This document shows, piece by piece, positions 1 to 8,404 of a stretch of DNA of 8,498 bases. The DNA comes from a bacterium (GTDB lineage Bacteria > Patescibacteriota > Minisyncoccia > Phycocordibacterales > Phycocordibacteraceae), in assembly GCA_021802795.1 (NCBI GenBank), contig JAJZRH010000021.1:1-8498 (forward strand). The letters are read 5' to 3'. The notes beneath the pieces are model-generated. The model ran no database searches. It was not told the DNA's origin and was given only the letters and a program-made list of their open reading frames with translations. Both the position numbers and the translations under genes were made by a program. The number at the start of each line of letters is the position of its first letter. Within the stretch, counting starts at the first letter, position 1.

Positions 1-1043
1 TGCACGAGTTCGGGCACTTCGTCGCGGCAAAGCTCTCGGGTATGCGCGTGGACGAGTTCGGGCTCGGGTATCCGCCGCGCGCCGCGACCATCGCAAAGCT
101 CGGCGAGACGGAATACACGCTCAACTTGTTGCCGTTCGGCGGCTTCGTGAAGATATACGGCGAGGACGGCGGGGGCACGGATCCGCGCGCGTTCTCAAAG
201 CGCCCCCGCATTCTGCAGGCGCTGGTGCTTGTCGCCGGCATCGCGATGAATCTCGTTTTCGCGTACGTGCTCATTACCGGCGCGCTCGTCATGGGCACGC
301 CGCGCGCGCTTTCAGGCAACGAACTCGCGGTTGCGCGCGACATGGAGCTTGTGGTGGCGAACATCCTCCCGGGCTCGCCCGCCGCGCGCGCCGGGCTTCT
401 GCCGGGCGATTCCATACTCAAGGCGGAAGATGCGCAAGGACGGTGGAGCGCCGCCGATCCGAAGAGTTTTTCCGCGTTCGTCGCGGGAAGCGGCGGAGAC
501 GCTATCACGCTCGACGTGAAGCGCGACGGGAGACCGGAGACCATTACTGCGACGCCCGCGGAGGGCATCGTCTCGAACGAGCCGTTCCGCTATGCGCTCG
601 GCGTGGAGGTCGCGACCGTCGGCGTCGTCTCGCTTCCTCTTAGCGCCGCTATCGTCCAGGGCGCGTCGCTCACCTGGGGCGCCACCAAACTGACCGCCGC
701 CGGGCTCTGGCATTTCTTCTATAGCGTCTTCACGCTCACGGCGAATTTCTCGCAGGTCGCCGGTCCCATCGGCATCGCAGGCGCGGTCGGCACCGCCTCC
801 TCTCAAGGACTCGGCGACCTCCTCTCTCTGATGGCCATCATTTCCATAAACCTCGCGCTCATCAATCTCATACCCGTTCCCGCGCTTGACGGCGGCCGTC
901 TCCTCTTTGTCATCATTGAAAGCGTCATCCGCCGCCCCATTAAGCCGAGCCTCGCGCATGCTCTGAACGCCATCGGCTTCGTGTTCCTTGTTCTGCTCAT
1001 GGTCGTTGTGACGGCCCACGACATTTTTAGGATAGTCGGGTAG
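1..1043 (+). CDS. rseP: Site-2 (M50) membrane zinc metalloprotease RseP, 5'-truncated
   Basis: This is an intramembrane protease of the site-2 family, which cleaves membrane-anchored substrates such as anti-sigma factors or signal-peptide remnants within the membrane. The reading frame enters at base 3 and its first visible residues are HEFGHF, the HExxH zinc-binding motif, so only about the first 20 residues (the start of TM1) are missing. 346 residues are visible. Next come the NLLPFGGFVKIYGE family motif (about residues 41-54), a transmembrane helix (about 70-96), a single PDZ domain (about 118-185, with SPAARAGLLPGD), and the C-terminal NLIPVPALDGGRL motif carrying the third zinc ligand (Asp296 of the visible part), followed by a last hydrophobic helix. 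The frame ends at TAG. proS follows, an order conserved in many bacteria. The substrate in this organism is unknown; no RseA-like gene is visible. Identity is nearly certain from the motifs. Confidence 0.95.
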   Translation, partial: HEFGHFVAAKLSGMRVDEFGLGYPPRAATIAKLGETEYTLNLLPFGGFVKIYGEDGGGTDPRAFSKRPRILQALVLVAGIAMNLVFAYVLITGALVMGTPRALSGNELAVARDMELVVANILPGSPAARAGLLPGDSILKAEDAQGRWSAADPKSFSAFVAGSGGDAITLDVKRDGRPETITATPAEGIVSNEPFRYALGVEVATVGVVSLPLSAAIVQGASLTWGATKLTAAGLWHFFYSVFTLTANFSQVAGPIGIAGAVGTASSQGLGDLLSLMAIISINLALINLIPVPALDGGRLLFVIIESVIRRPIKPSLAHALNAIGFVFLVLLMVVVTAHDIFRIVG

Positions 1044-1164
1044 AGCTGTTCAGAAATTCCATCTGCTTTGTTGCGGGCTCCGGTACTCGCTCACCGTACC
1101 TCGGAAGTACGGCTCGCTCCGCTCCTCGCTCGCGCCTCGCATCTGGAGCTTTTTGAACAAGCTC
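1043..1164. repeat. Imperfect palindromic GC-rich repeat element downstream of rseP
   Basis: The outer arms pair imperfectly: GAGCTGTTCA (1043-1052) faces TGAACAAGCTC (1154-1164) with one bulged A, and the similarity continues inward through TTCCATCTGC (1058-1067) against GCATCTGGA (1139-1147). The centre is a CTCGCT-rich tract with two mutually exclusive small stems: GGTAC/GTACC (1082-1086 with 1096-1100) and CCGTAC/GTACGG (1094-1099 with 1107-1112). No coding frame of interest crosses it. The shape suggests a REP-like or MITE-like dispersed palindrome, or an elaborate 3' end for rseP mRNA. Only one copy is in this window, so calling it a repeat family is inference. Confidence 0.45.
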
Positions 1165-1169
1165 TTTTT
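1145..1169 (+). terminator. Candidate intrinsic terminator of the rseP transcript
   Basis: A 6-bp stem, GAGCTT (1146-1151) with AAGCTC (1159-1164), has a 7-base loop and is followed directly by five T residues (1165-1169). It lies about 100 bases after the rseP stop, within the right arm of the larger palindrome, so the long palindrome and this short hairpin compete for the same bases. The stem is short and only half GC, so termination may be partial. Confidence 0.5.
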
Positions 1170-1201
1170 GGACCGATGATTTACCCGACCGGCCGGGTGG
1201 C

Positions 1202-1243
1202 GTGTATCCCGTGAGATGGAAAAAACTATCTCGCGGGGTATAC
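1202..1243 (+). other. Strong 18-pair RNA hairpin in the rseP-proS gap
   Basis: Bases 1202-1219 (GTGTATCCCGTGAGATGG) pair with 1226-1243 (CTATCTCGCGGGGTATAC) around a loop of six A residues. All 18 positions pair on + strand RNA: 14 Watson-Crick and four G-U (1204-1241, 1207-1238, 1212-1233, 1218-1227). On the opposite strand those four would be A-C mismatches, which points to a function in + strand RNA. No T-run follows, so it is not a standard intrinsic terminator. Its 3' arm contains the candidate -10 box of the proS leader, so it would form only in transcripts entering from upstream. It may protect the rseP 3' end or act in read-through mRNA. Confidence 0.5.
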
Positions 1244-1244
1244 T
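1239..1244 (+). promoter_or_regulatory. Candidate -10 box for the proS leader transcript
   Basis: TATACT is one mismatch from TATAAT and places a start near base 1251-1252, two or three bases before an ATG at 1254. That spacing resembles the lysS promoter in this window (TATAGT, ATG seven bases on). No convincing -35 box or extended TG is present, so the call rests on the hexamer and its position. Confidence 0.4.
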
Positions 1245-1253
1245 GTGGCGCAT

Positions 1254-1359
1254 ATGAGTCCCGTTAGAAGTCCGCGGCTAGGGCAAGTGCATAACGGTGG
1301 TTTTTCGGCGCGAATGTTCGCGATAATAACTTTTGACCATGAGTAAGACTTCTAACGGG

Positions 1360-1360
<1 letters not shown>
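1254..1360 (+). promoter_or_regulatory. Structured proS leader with inverted repeat and short upstream ORF
   Basis: A perfect 14-bp inverted repeat, TCCCGTTAGAAGTC (1259-1272) and GACTTCTAACGGGA (1347-1360), encloses a 74-base loop; its last base is the A of the chosen proS ATG. A smaller stem, CGCGA/TCGCG (1309-1313 with 1318-1322), lies inside. A 30-codon ORF runs from ATG 1254 to TAA 1344-1346 and begins MSPVRSPRL, with proline codons CCC and CCG lying in or at the edge of the 5' arm. Its stop overlaps an alternative in-frame proS ATG at 1339. A ribosome held on the 5' arm would release the 3' arm and free the proS start. Proline-dependent control is inferred. A general autoregulatory leader or a dispersed RNA element are alternatives. 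Confidence 0.4.
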
Positions 1361-2607
<1,247 letters not shown>

Positions 2608-2608
2608 T

Positions 2609-3661
2609 ATGGCCCGATTCTCAAAGAATGCGCTTTTCAGCAGTGACATTGCGATAGACCTCGGCACGGCGAACACGCTCGTGTACGTGCGCGGGAAGGG
2701 CGTGGTCATCAACGAGCCGTCGGTCGTGGCGGTCAACGACAAAACGCACCAGGTGGTTGCGGTGGGGAAGGAAGCGAAGACGATGCTCGGCAAGACGCCC
2801 GCGCACATCCGCGTCGTGCGCCCTTTGAGCCACGGCGTCATTTCGGACTTTGAAGTAACGGAAGAATTACTCACGTATCTCATCAATAAAGCGCAGAGCG
2901 GGCGCACGCGACTCTTCGGCCCGCGGGTCGTCATCGGCGTGCCCACCGGCGTGACCAATGTACAGAGCCGTGCGGTGCGCGACGCCGCGAAGACCGCCGG
3001 CGCCCGCGAAGCCATCATCTTGGAGGAACCGGTCGCGGGCGCCATCGGCGCGAAGCTCCCGGTCTCTGAGGCGGTCGGGACGATGGTGCTTGATATCGGC
3101 GGCGGCACTACCGACATCGCCGTCATCGCGCTCAAAGGCGTCGTTGCATCTAAGAGTTCGCATGTGGCGGGCGATCGGTTCAACGAGAACATCATTGATT
3201 TCGTACGGAGCGAATTCAAGCTCGGCATCGGCGAGCGCACCGCCGAGGACGTGAAGATAGCCATCGGCGCCGTGATGCCGCTCCACGAGACGCTCTCGCG
3301 GAGCGTGCGCGGCCGCGACTTTGCGACCGGACTCCCGCGCGAAATAATGTTGACCGACGCGCACGTCCGCGAAGCCATCGCGCCGTCCCTGGACGCGCTC
3401 ATGGAGACGATGAAAGAGGTCATTGAGGCGACGCCGCCGGAACTCCTTTCCGACGTGCTTCAGCATGGCGTCACGGTGTTCGGCGGCGGCGCGCTCCTGC
3501 GCGGGCTCCCGCAGATACTCGCAAAAATGCTCGGCGTGCCGGTTCGGGTCGCCCCCGACCCTTTGACCGCGGTCGTGCGGGGTGCGGGCATTGTGACCGA
3601 AGACCCGGCGCCCTACGAAGATTTTTTCATCGATGAAGAAGACATACTTAGCGAGGCGTAA
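2609..3661 (+). CDS. mreB: Rod-shape actin homologue MreB
   Basis: This bacterial actin polymerises with ATP into membrane-bound filaments that orient side-wall peptidoglycan synthesis. At 350 residues it has the usual family length. The N-terminus is short and partly hydrophobic (MARFSKNALFSSD), as expected for membrane contact. The nucleotide-binding signatures are intact: phosphate 1 DLGTANTLVY from Asp17, the EEPVAGAIGA segment with Glu139-Glu140, phosphate 2 DIGGGTTDIAV from Asp162, and the adenosine motif GGGALLRGL from about residue 292. It begins one base after the proS stop with no Shine-Dalgarno, so it is probably translated by coupling. Its last 29 bases overlap mreC in another frame. 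It is the first gene of the shape cluster mreB-mreC-mreD-mrdA. Confidence 0.97.
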   Translation: MARFSKNALFSSDIAIDLGTANTLVYVRGKGVVINEPSVVAVNDKTHQVVAVGKEAKTMLGKTPAHIRVVRPLSHGVISDFEVTEELLTYLINKAQSGRTRLFGPRVVIGVPTGVTNVQSRAVRDAAKTAGAREAIILEEPVAGAIGAKLPVSEAVGTMVLDIGGGTTDIAVIALKGVVASKSSHVAGDRFNENIIDFVRSEFKLGIGERTAEDVKIAIGAVMPLHETLSRSVRGRDFATGLPREIMLTDAHVREAIAPSLDALMETMKEVIEATPPELLSDVLQHGVTVFGGGALLRGLPQILAKMLGVPVRVAPDPLTAVVRGAGIVTEDPAPYEDFFIDEEDILSEA

Positions 3662-4472
3662 CGCGCTCCTTTCTTCCGCGGACCTGTCGTGGGGTGCGTT
3701 CGCGCTCGCGTTCGCCGTCCTGGCGCTCTGTGTGCGCCTGCTCGCCCCGAACCTTTTTTGGTACGCCACTGCGCCGCTGTTCCGCGGTGCGGACGCGCTT
3801 GCGGAAGCGAATCACCGATTCTTTTCCGGTTTTGAATCCGCAGCCGCACTCGCGCTTGAGAACGAAAAACTGTCGAACGAAAATACCGCGCTGGCGACCG
3901 AGAACCGGATGCTTCTCCAGAAAGAAGCTGACCAAGGTGCTCTCCTGGGCGCGGTTTCGTCGAAGCGGTCGACTCGGGGAACGGTCGCGGGCGTCATCAG
4001 CCGCCCGCCCGCGAGCCCGTACGATACGCTCGTTGTTGCCGCCGGCGCGGATGCGGGCATTACGCTCGGACAGGAAGCGTTCGGTCCGGGCGGCGTGCCG
4101 CTCGGCGTCGTTTCCTCCGTGCTCGCCGACTTTTCCCGCGTGACCCTCTTCTCTTCTTCGGGCATGTCCGTGGAGGGATGGGTCGGGCGCGCGAACACGC
4201 CGCTCACGGTCCGGGGCGCCGGCGGCGGGACGCTGCGCGCGTCGCTTTCCCGCTCGGCGGGCATTGCGGCGGGGGACATGGTTTCCGTCCCCGGTCCGGG
4301 AGCGCTCCCCGTCGGTTCCGTTATGCGCGTCGACAGTGATCCGTCGTCGCCGTCGGTCACGCTCCAGATACAGCCCGCACTGAATCCTTTCTCGCTCACG
4401 TGGGTCGAGTTGCGCGACACCGGCGCGGCATTCGCCGGCGCCCTCACGTGGGCGACCTCAACGCTTCCATGA
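3633..4472 (+). CDS. mreC: Rod-shape-determining protein MreC
   Basis: MreC is the bitopic scaffold linking MreB inside the cell to PBP2 outside and activating the elongation complex. The 279-residue protein has a short basic cytoplasmic start (MKKTYLARRN), one transmembrane helix at about residues 18-38, a coiled coil at about 66-95 rich in Leu, Glu and Asn (LENEKLSNENTALATEN), and then a Gly/Ser/Val-rich beta domain typical of MreC, with segments such as VISRPPASPYDTL and GVVSSVLADFSRVTL. The start at 3633 lies inside mreB, a 29-base overlap; the next possible starts fall after the membrane helix has begun, so this one is required. The stop overlaps the mreD start as ATGA. Order, topology and family segments agree. 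Confidence 0.93.
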   Translation: MKKTYLARRNALLSSADLSWGAFALAFAVLALCVRLLAPNLFWYATAPLFRGADALAEANHRFFSGFESAAALALENEKLSNENTALATENRMLLQKEADQGALLGAVSSKRSTRGTVAGVISRPPASPYDTLVVAAGADAGITLGQEAFGPGGVPLGVVSSVLADFSRVTLFSSSGMSVEGWVGRANTPLTVRGAGGGTLRASLSRSAGIAAGDMVSVPGPGALPVGSVMRVDSDPSSPSVTLQIQPALNPFSLTWVELRDTGAAFAGALTWATSTLP

Positions 4473-4726
4473 TGCGCGGACTGCTCACGATCGGAACGTT
4501 CATTTCGGCGGTGCTGTTCCCGTGGCCGCTCACGGCCGCGCTCGCGCTTGCCGCGGCGCTTTTTGAACCGCTCGTACCGCTTGCCGCCGGTCTGTTCGTC
4601 GATACGCTCTACTACGCGCCGGCGGCGCACACTCTGCCGCTCTTTGCGCTTTTCGGCGCCGTCGCAACCGCTCTCGCGTTTTTCGTGCGCAGCCGGCTTG
4701 AGCCGGGTATCATCGATAGACGATGA
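4469..4726 (+). CDS. mreD: Very short MreD-like membrane protein
   Basis: This small hydrophobic protein sits exactly where MreD is expected, between mreC and mrdA. The start is ATG 4469, overlapping the mreC stop as ATGA, with a second ATG three bases later; it gives 85 residues against roughly 160 for typical MreD. Three hydrophobic stretches are visible (about residues 3-31, 35-50 and 56-75), and the segment AAGLFVDTLYYA resembles the conserved Gly-Leu-x-x-Asp helix of MreD. It ends in a basic tail and its TGA overlaps the mrdA ATG. No frameshifted remainder of a longer MreD was found on either side, so it looks like a natively reduced form. The family call rests mainly on position and the Asp-containing helix; an unrelated small membrane protein is possible. 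Confidence 0.72.
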   Translation: MMRGLLTIGTFISAVLFPWPLTAALALAAALFEPLVPLAAGLFVDTLYYAPAAHTLPLFALFGAVATALAFFVRSRLEPGIIDRR

Positions 4727-6411
4727 AGTGGCAACGCAAACGAGTGTTCGATCCGGAGATCGCTCCGGACGAGATATTTCTCGACGCATCGAATACGGCG
4801 TTCGACCGCGCGCGTTTCGAAGGCAGACTGGAGAAGCCGCTCTCGCACGGGACCTATTTTTGGCTTTCCGCCGCGCTCCTTCTTCTTTTCGGCATACTGG
4901 CGGTTCGCTCGTGGAATATCCAGATAACGAACGGAGCAGTCTTTGCCGCGGAGAGCGCCCATAACAGCCTTGATGCGACGGTGCTCTTCGCTCCGCGCGG
5001 CGTCATTGAGGATGTGCACGGCACGATCCTTGCCGAGAATGTCGAGCGGAGCGACGGGAGCGCCGGACGACGCTACCCGTATCCCGAACTGAGCCACATC
5101 ATCGGCTACGTGTCGTATCCGAAGAAGGATGCGAACGGGGTGTATTACGATACGAGCGAGACCGGCGTCACGGGCCTTGAAGCGCAGTACGACGCGCTCC
5201 TTTCCGGTACGAACGGCCAGATCCTGACCGAAACGGACGCGCTCGGCCGCGTGCGTTCCGAGGGTACGGTCGTTCCGGCAAAAGAGGGCGGGACGCTGCA
5301 GCTGTCGATAGACGCGGAGCTCGAAAAATTCTTTGCGCGCGCGATCGCGGATACCGCGCGCACGCACGGATTCATCGCCGGCGCCGGCGTCATACTCGAC
5401 ACGGAGAGCGGCGCGGTGCGCGCCATCGTCTCCTATCCGAGCTACGACTCGAACGTCATGAGCAACGGCGGGCCGTCAGAGACCATCGCCGGATACAATA
5501 CGAGCCCCGGCCACCCGTTCCTCGACCACGCCGTGCAGGGCGTTTACACGCCCGGTTCCATCGTGAAGCCGTTCGTGGCGGCGGGCGCGCTCACCGATAA
5601 GGTCATCACCCCGAACACCGTCATCGACGATCCGGGCTCGCTCTCTTTGCCCGACCCGTACCACCCGGGCAAAACTTTCATCTATAAGGGTTGGAAAGCG
5701 CTCGGGCCGGTCGACGTGGAGAAAGCCATTGCGTGGTCCTCGGATGTTTTCTTCTACACGGTCGGCGGCGGCTTCATGGGACAGAAGGGGCTCGGTATTG
5801 ATCGGCTTGAATATTGGTATCGGCAATTCGGCCTCGGAAGCCCGACGGGCGTCGACGTGGCGGGGGAGGCGAGCGGGCTCATTCCGGATCCCGCATGGAA
5901 AGAGTCGGTCTTCGGCGAACCGTGGTATCTCGGCGACACGTACTTCACGGCCATCGGACAATATTCGGTCCAGGTGACGCCGATACAAATGGCGCGCGCG
6001 ACCGCGGCGGTCGCGAACGGCGGAAAACTCTTCACGCCGACTTTGCTCGCGGGACAAGCGCCTTCGTTTACGACAGTGCCTGCCGATCCGGCGATGCTTG
6101 CGGTGGTGCGCGCGGGCATGCGCCAGGGCGTCACGAGCGCGCTCGCGGGCGCGCTCAACCTCCCGTACGTCGCCGTCGCGGCGAAGACCGGCACCGCCCA
6201 GACGGGCGTGCGCAATCAATACGATAACTCATGGGTGGAGGGATTCTTCCCGTACGACCACCCGCGTTACGCGTTCGCCGTCGTGCTCGAGCGCGGGCCT
6301 TCGGGCGCGGGCGAGCAGTCGGTGAACGCTATGCGCGAACTTTTTGACTCGCTGTATGCGGCGAATTCTCCCTACGTTGGCGGGAACGCGACATCAACAC
6401 TTGCGCATTAG
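4723..6411 (+). CDS. mrdA: Peptidoglycan DD-transpeptidase PBP2 (class B)
   Basis: This membrane-anchored transpeptidase cross-links new peptidoglycan during side-wall elongation and is a target of beta-lactams. The 562-residue protein has a cytoplasmic tail of about 42 residues, one membrane helix (about 43-65), a dimerisation/pedestal region containing APRGVIEDVHGTILAEN and TGVTGLEAQYDALLSG, and a C-terminal transpeptidase domain. The catalytic motifs are complete: SIVK (Ser279 nucleophile, Lys282), SSD (Ser339, Asp341; the SxD form seen in PBP2 rather than SxN), and KTGT (488-491). The start overlaps the mreD stop as ATGA. It closes the mre cluster; no rodA follows, and the greA promoter overlaps its last codons. 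Class B membership is clear; PBP2 rather than the division enzyme PBP3/FtsI is inferred from the mreBCD context and SxD. Confidence 0.93.
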   Translation: MKWQRKRVFDPEIAPDEIFLDASNTAFDRARFEGRLEKPLSHGTYFWLSAALLLLFGILAVRSWNIQITNGAVFAAESAHNSLDATVLFAPRGVIEDVHGTILAENVERSDGSAGRRYPYPELSHIIGYVSYPKKDANGVYYDTSETGVTGLEAQYDALLSGTNGQILTETDALGRVRSEGTVVPAKEGGTLQLSIDAELEKFFARAIADTARTHGFIAGAGVILDTESGAVRAIVSYPSYDSNVMSNGGPSETIAGYNTSPGHPFLDHAVQGVYTPGSIVKPFVAAGALTDKVITPNTVIDDPGSLSLPDPYHPGKTFIYKGWKALGPVDVEKAIAWSSDVFFYTVGGGFMGQKGLGIDRLEYWYRQFGLGSPTGVDVAGEASGLIPDPAWKESVFGEPWYLGDTYFTAIGQYSVQVTPIQMARATAAVANGGKLFTPTLLAGQAPSFTTVPADPAMLAVVRAGMRQGVTSALAGALNLPYVAVAAKTGTAQTGVRNQYDNSWVEGFFPYDHPRYAFAVVLERGPSGAGEQSVNAMRELFDSLYAANSPYVGGNATSTLAH

Positions 6412-6428
6412 TGGCACTCGCGTACAAT
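6401..6428 (+). promoter_or_regulatory. Candidate greA promoter
   Basis: TTGCGC (6401-6406) and TACAAT (6423-6428) are separated by 16 bases. The predicted start is near A6435, giving a leader of about 8 bases before the greA ATG at 6443 with no Shine-Dalgarno. The -35 box overlaps the end of mrdA. The -10 is good; the -35 is weak (TTG only). Confidence 0.55.
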
Positions 6429-6442
6429 GCCCGTACTCAGTT

Positions 6443-6916
6443 ATGCCCGATGCCCAACAGACCGTCGTCTCGCAAGAAAAATTTGACGAGATGATCAAAG
6501 AACTGGAACACCTGAAAACGGTGCGCCGCACCGAGATAGCAAAAAATCTCGAGTACGCCCGGTCGCTCGGCGACCTCTCCGAGAACGCCGAATACCAAGA
6601 AGCGCGCGACCTGCAGGCCGCGACCGAAGAGCGCATCAAGAAGCTCGAGGAGCTCGTGAAGAACACGCACATCGTCACCGACGGCAAAAAGAAGAACGAA
6701 GTCGGCTTCAACTCGAAAGTTTCCATAAAGAAAGAGGGAAGCGCGGAGGTGCACGAATACACCATCGTCGGCAGCGAGGAGGCCGATATGCGCGTGAAGA
6801 AGCTCTCTCACGTCTCTCCCTTGGGCGCCGCACTGATGGGCAAGAAGAAGGGCGATACCTTTACGTTCACGACGCCCGCGGGCAAACAGACCTATACGAT
6901 AGAAAAGGTCAGCTAG
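6443..6916 (+). CDS. greA: Transcription elongation factor GreA
   Basis: GreA enters the secondary channel of backtracked RNA polymerase and stimulates cleavage of the extruded RNA 3' end, restarting elongation. The 157-residue protein matches the usual length (about 158). The N-terminal antiparallel coiled coil spans about residues 10-76 and carries the conserved tip GDLSENAEY with the acidic residues Asp44 and Glu47 that hold the catalytic metal. The C-terminal FKBP-like domain includes YTIVGSEEAD and the motif SPLGAALMGKKKGD. The frame stays open upstream to 6344 inside mrdA, but ATG 6443 gives the family-length product and lies just after a plausible promoter, so it was chosen. lysS starts 22 bases after its stop. 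Confidence 0.95.
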   Translation: MPDAQQTVVSQEKFDEMIKELEHLKTVRRTEIAKNLEYARSLGDLSENAEYQEARDLQAATEERIKKLEELVKNTHIVTDGKKKNEVGFNSKVSIKKEGSAEVHEYTIVGSEEADMRVKKLSHVSPLGAALMGKKKGDTFTFTTPAGKQTYTIEKVS

Positions 6917-6922
6917 AACGGA

Positions 6923-6931
6923 TGGTATAGT
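6923..6931 (+). promoter_or_regulatory. Extended -10 promoter giving a leaderless lysS mRNA
   Basis: TGGTATAGT is an extended -10 element (TGn plus TATAGT). The expected start point, seven bases past the hexamer, is base 6938 or 6939, which is the lysS ATG itself. No -35 box is recognisable, as is common for extended -10 promoters. It lies in the 22-base gap after greA. Confidence 0.6.
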
Positions 6932-6938
6932 AGTGCGT

Positions 6939-8390
6939 ATGGCTTTGCTTGAAACCGTGCGCGCCGAGCGAGAAGCGAAAATAGTCCGCCTCAAGGAAGC
7001 GGGGATGGATCCGTACCCCGCCCGTACCGCGCGTACGCATTCCGTCGACCAATTTCTTGAGAATCACGGGACGCTGGAGAAGAACAGCGAGCAGGTCATG
7101 CTCGCCGGGCGCATACTCTCCATCCGCGAGCACGGCGGTTCGCTTTTCATAGATATTTTCGACGGCACGAAGGGGCAGTGTTTCGTTCAACGCGAGAAGC
7201 TCGGTGCGGATTCCTATGACCTATTTACCGCCACCGTCGACACCGGAGACGTCATAGAGGTTTCCGGCCTGGCGTTCACGACCAAACGCGGAATGCCGTC
7301 ACTGGACGTCTCCGGGTGGCGCATGCTCGCGAAGTCGCTCCGTCCGCTCCCCGACGAATGGTTCGGCATTAAAGATGAAGACGAACGGTTCCGAAAGCGC
7401 TATTTGGATATCCTGCTCACCAAGGACTTGGCCGAACGCATCAGGCGCCGCTCCAAGTTCTGGAACGTCATTCGCTCCTATCTTCTCGCGCGCGATTTCG
7501 TGGAGGTGGAAACGCCCGTTCTGGAAACGACGACCGGCGGCGCCGAAGCGCGCCCGTTCGTGACGCACCACAACGCGCTCGATATGGATGTCTATCTGCG
7601 CATCTCAGCCGGAGAGCTGTGGCAGAAGCGGCTTCTCGTCGCCGGCTTGCCGAAAGTGTTCGAGATCGGCCGCATTTTCCGTAATGAGGGAATGTCGGCG
7701 GAGCATGCGCAGGACTACACGCAAGTAGAATTTTACGAAGCGTTCAAAGATTACGAATCCGGCATGGAGATGATCGCCGACCTCTATCGCACCATCGCGG
7801 ACAAAGTCTACGGCACGCGCGTTTTCAAAATAAAAGATTCCACCGTTGATCTGGATACAGAGTGGGAGACATATGATTTCTGCGCGCTCATGGAGAAAGA
7901 GTACGGTGCAAGCCCGCTTGATGAAGGCGCTGATTGGGCGGCCGTGCTTGAAAAGAAAGGCATTCCGTTCGAGAAGGGCGTCGGCGTCGAGCGATTGGTG
8001 GACATCGCGTGGAAACAAGTCCGTAAAACGCTTTCCGGACCGGGATTCCTCGTCAACGTACCCGTGTATATGGAACCGCTTGCAAAAAAGAGCGCGAAAG
8101 ACCCGCGCGTCGTGGAGCGCTTCCAGGTCATGATCGCCGGTTCGGAGATAGGCAAGGGCTTTAGCGAGCTCAATGACCCCGTCGACCAGGCGGAACGCTT
8201 TAAGCGCCAGCAACAGCTCCGCGAGGCGGGGGATGAAGAAGCGCAGATGCCGGATGCCGAGTTCGTGGAGGCGCTTGAATACGGCATGCCGCCGGCCTTC
8301 GGCTTCGGCGTCTCGGAGCGCCTCTTCAGCTTCCTGGAGGGCGTTTCCGTGCGCGAAGGGCAGATTTTCCCCCTGATGCGCCCGCGATAA
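6939..8390 (+). CDS. lysS: Lysyl-tRNA synthetase, class II
   Basis: This enzyme charges tRNA-Lys in the cytoplasm. ATG 6939 gives MALLETVRAER, 483 residues; a GTG two codons earlier is possible but falls too close to the -10 box. The N-terminal OB-fold anticodon-binding domain covers about residues 50-130 (VMLAGRILSIREHGGSLFI and following). The class II core has motif 1 ending in FVEVETPVLE, then the TTGGAEARPFVTHHNALD substrate loop, motif 2 FRNEG (247-251) followed by DYTQVEFYEAF, and motif 3 GFGVSER (455-461) then IFPLMRPR. Compared with the common GLGIGIDR form, motif 3 is one residue shorter and has Ser-Glu for Ile-Asp; the essential Arg (461) is kept. The gene has its own promoter and is followed by a strong terminator. 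Confidence 0.96.
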   Translation: MALLETVRAEREAKIVRLKEAGMDPYPARTARTHSVDQFLENHGTLEKNSEQVMLAGRILSIREHGGSLFIDIFDGTKGQCFVQREKLGADSYDLFTATVDTGDVIEVSGLAFTTKRGMPSLDVSGWRMLAKSLRPLPDEWFGIKDEDERFRKRYLDILLTKDLAERIRRRSKFWNVIRSYLLARDFVEVETPVLETTTGGAEARPFVTHHNALDMDVYLRISAGELWQKRLLVAGLPKVFEIGRIFRNEGMSAEHAQDYTQVEFYEAFKDYESGMEMIADLYRTIADKVYGTRVFKIKDSTVDLDTEWETYDFCALMEKEYGASPLDEGADWAAVLEKKGIPFEKGVGVERLVDIAWKQVRKTLSGPGFLVNVPVYMEPLAKKSAKDPRVVERFQVMIAGSEIGKGFSELNDPVDQAERFKRQQQLREAGDEEAQMPDAEFVEALEYGMPPAFGFGVSERLFSFLEGVSVREGQIFPLMRPR

Positions 8391-8404
8391 CGGGGCAATA
8401 CGCC

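Noticed and set aside
1183..1198. Small hairpin ACCCG/CGGGT
   Set aside because: Only five base pairs and no T-run; too weak to call separately.
1333..1359. N-terminal extension of ProS from TTG 1333 or ATG 1339
   Set aside because: The extra residues come from the inverted-repeat arm and lie outside the family N-terminus, which matches M at 1360; ATG 1339 remains possible.
3812..4789. Long - strand frame opposite mreC/mreD (325 codons)
   Set aside because: Its low-complexity Arg/Ser/Pro-rich composition is typical of a shadow frame over GC-rich coding DNA.
6344..6442. Upstream extension of GreA
   Set aside because: It lies inside mrdA and the promoter and has no counterpart in the GreA family.
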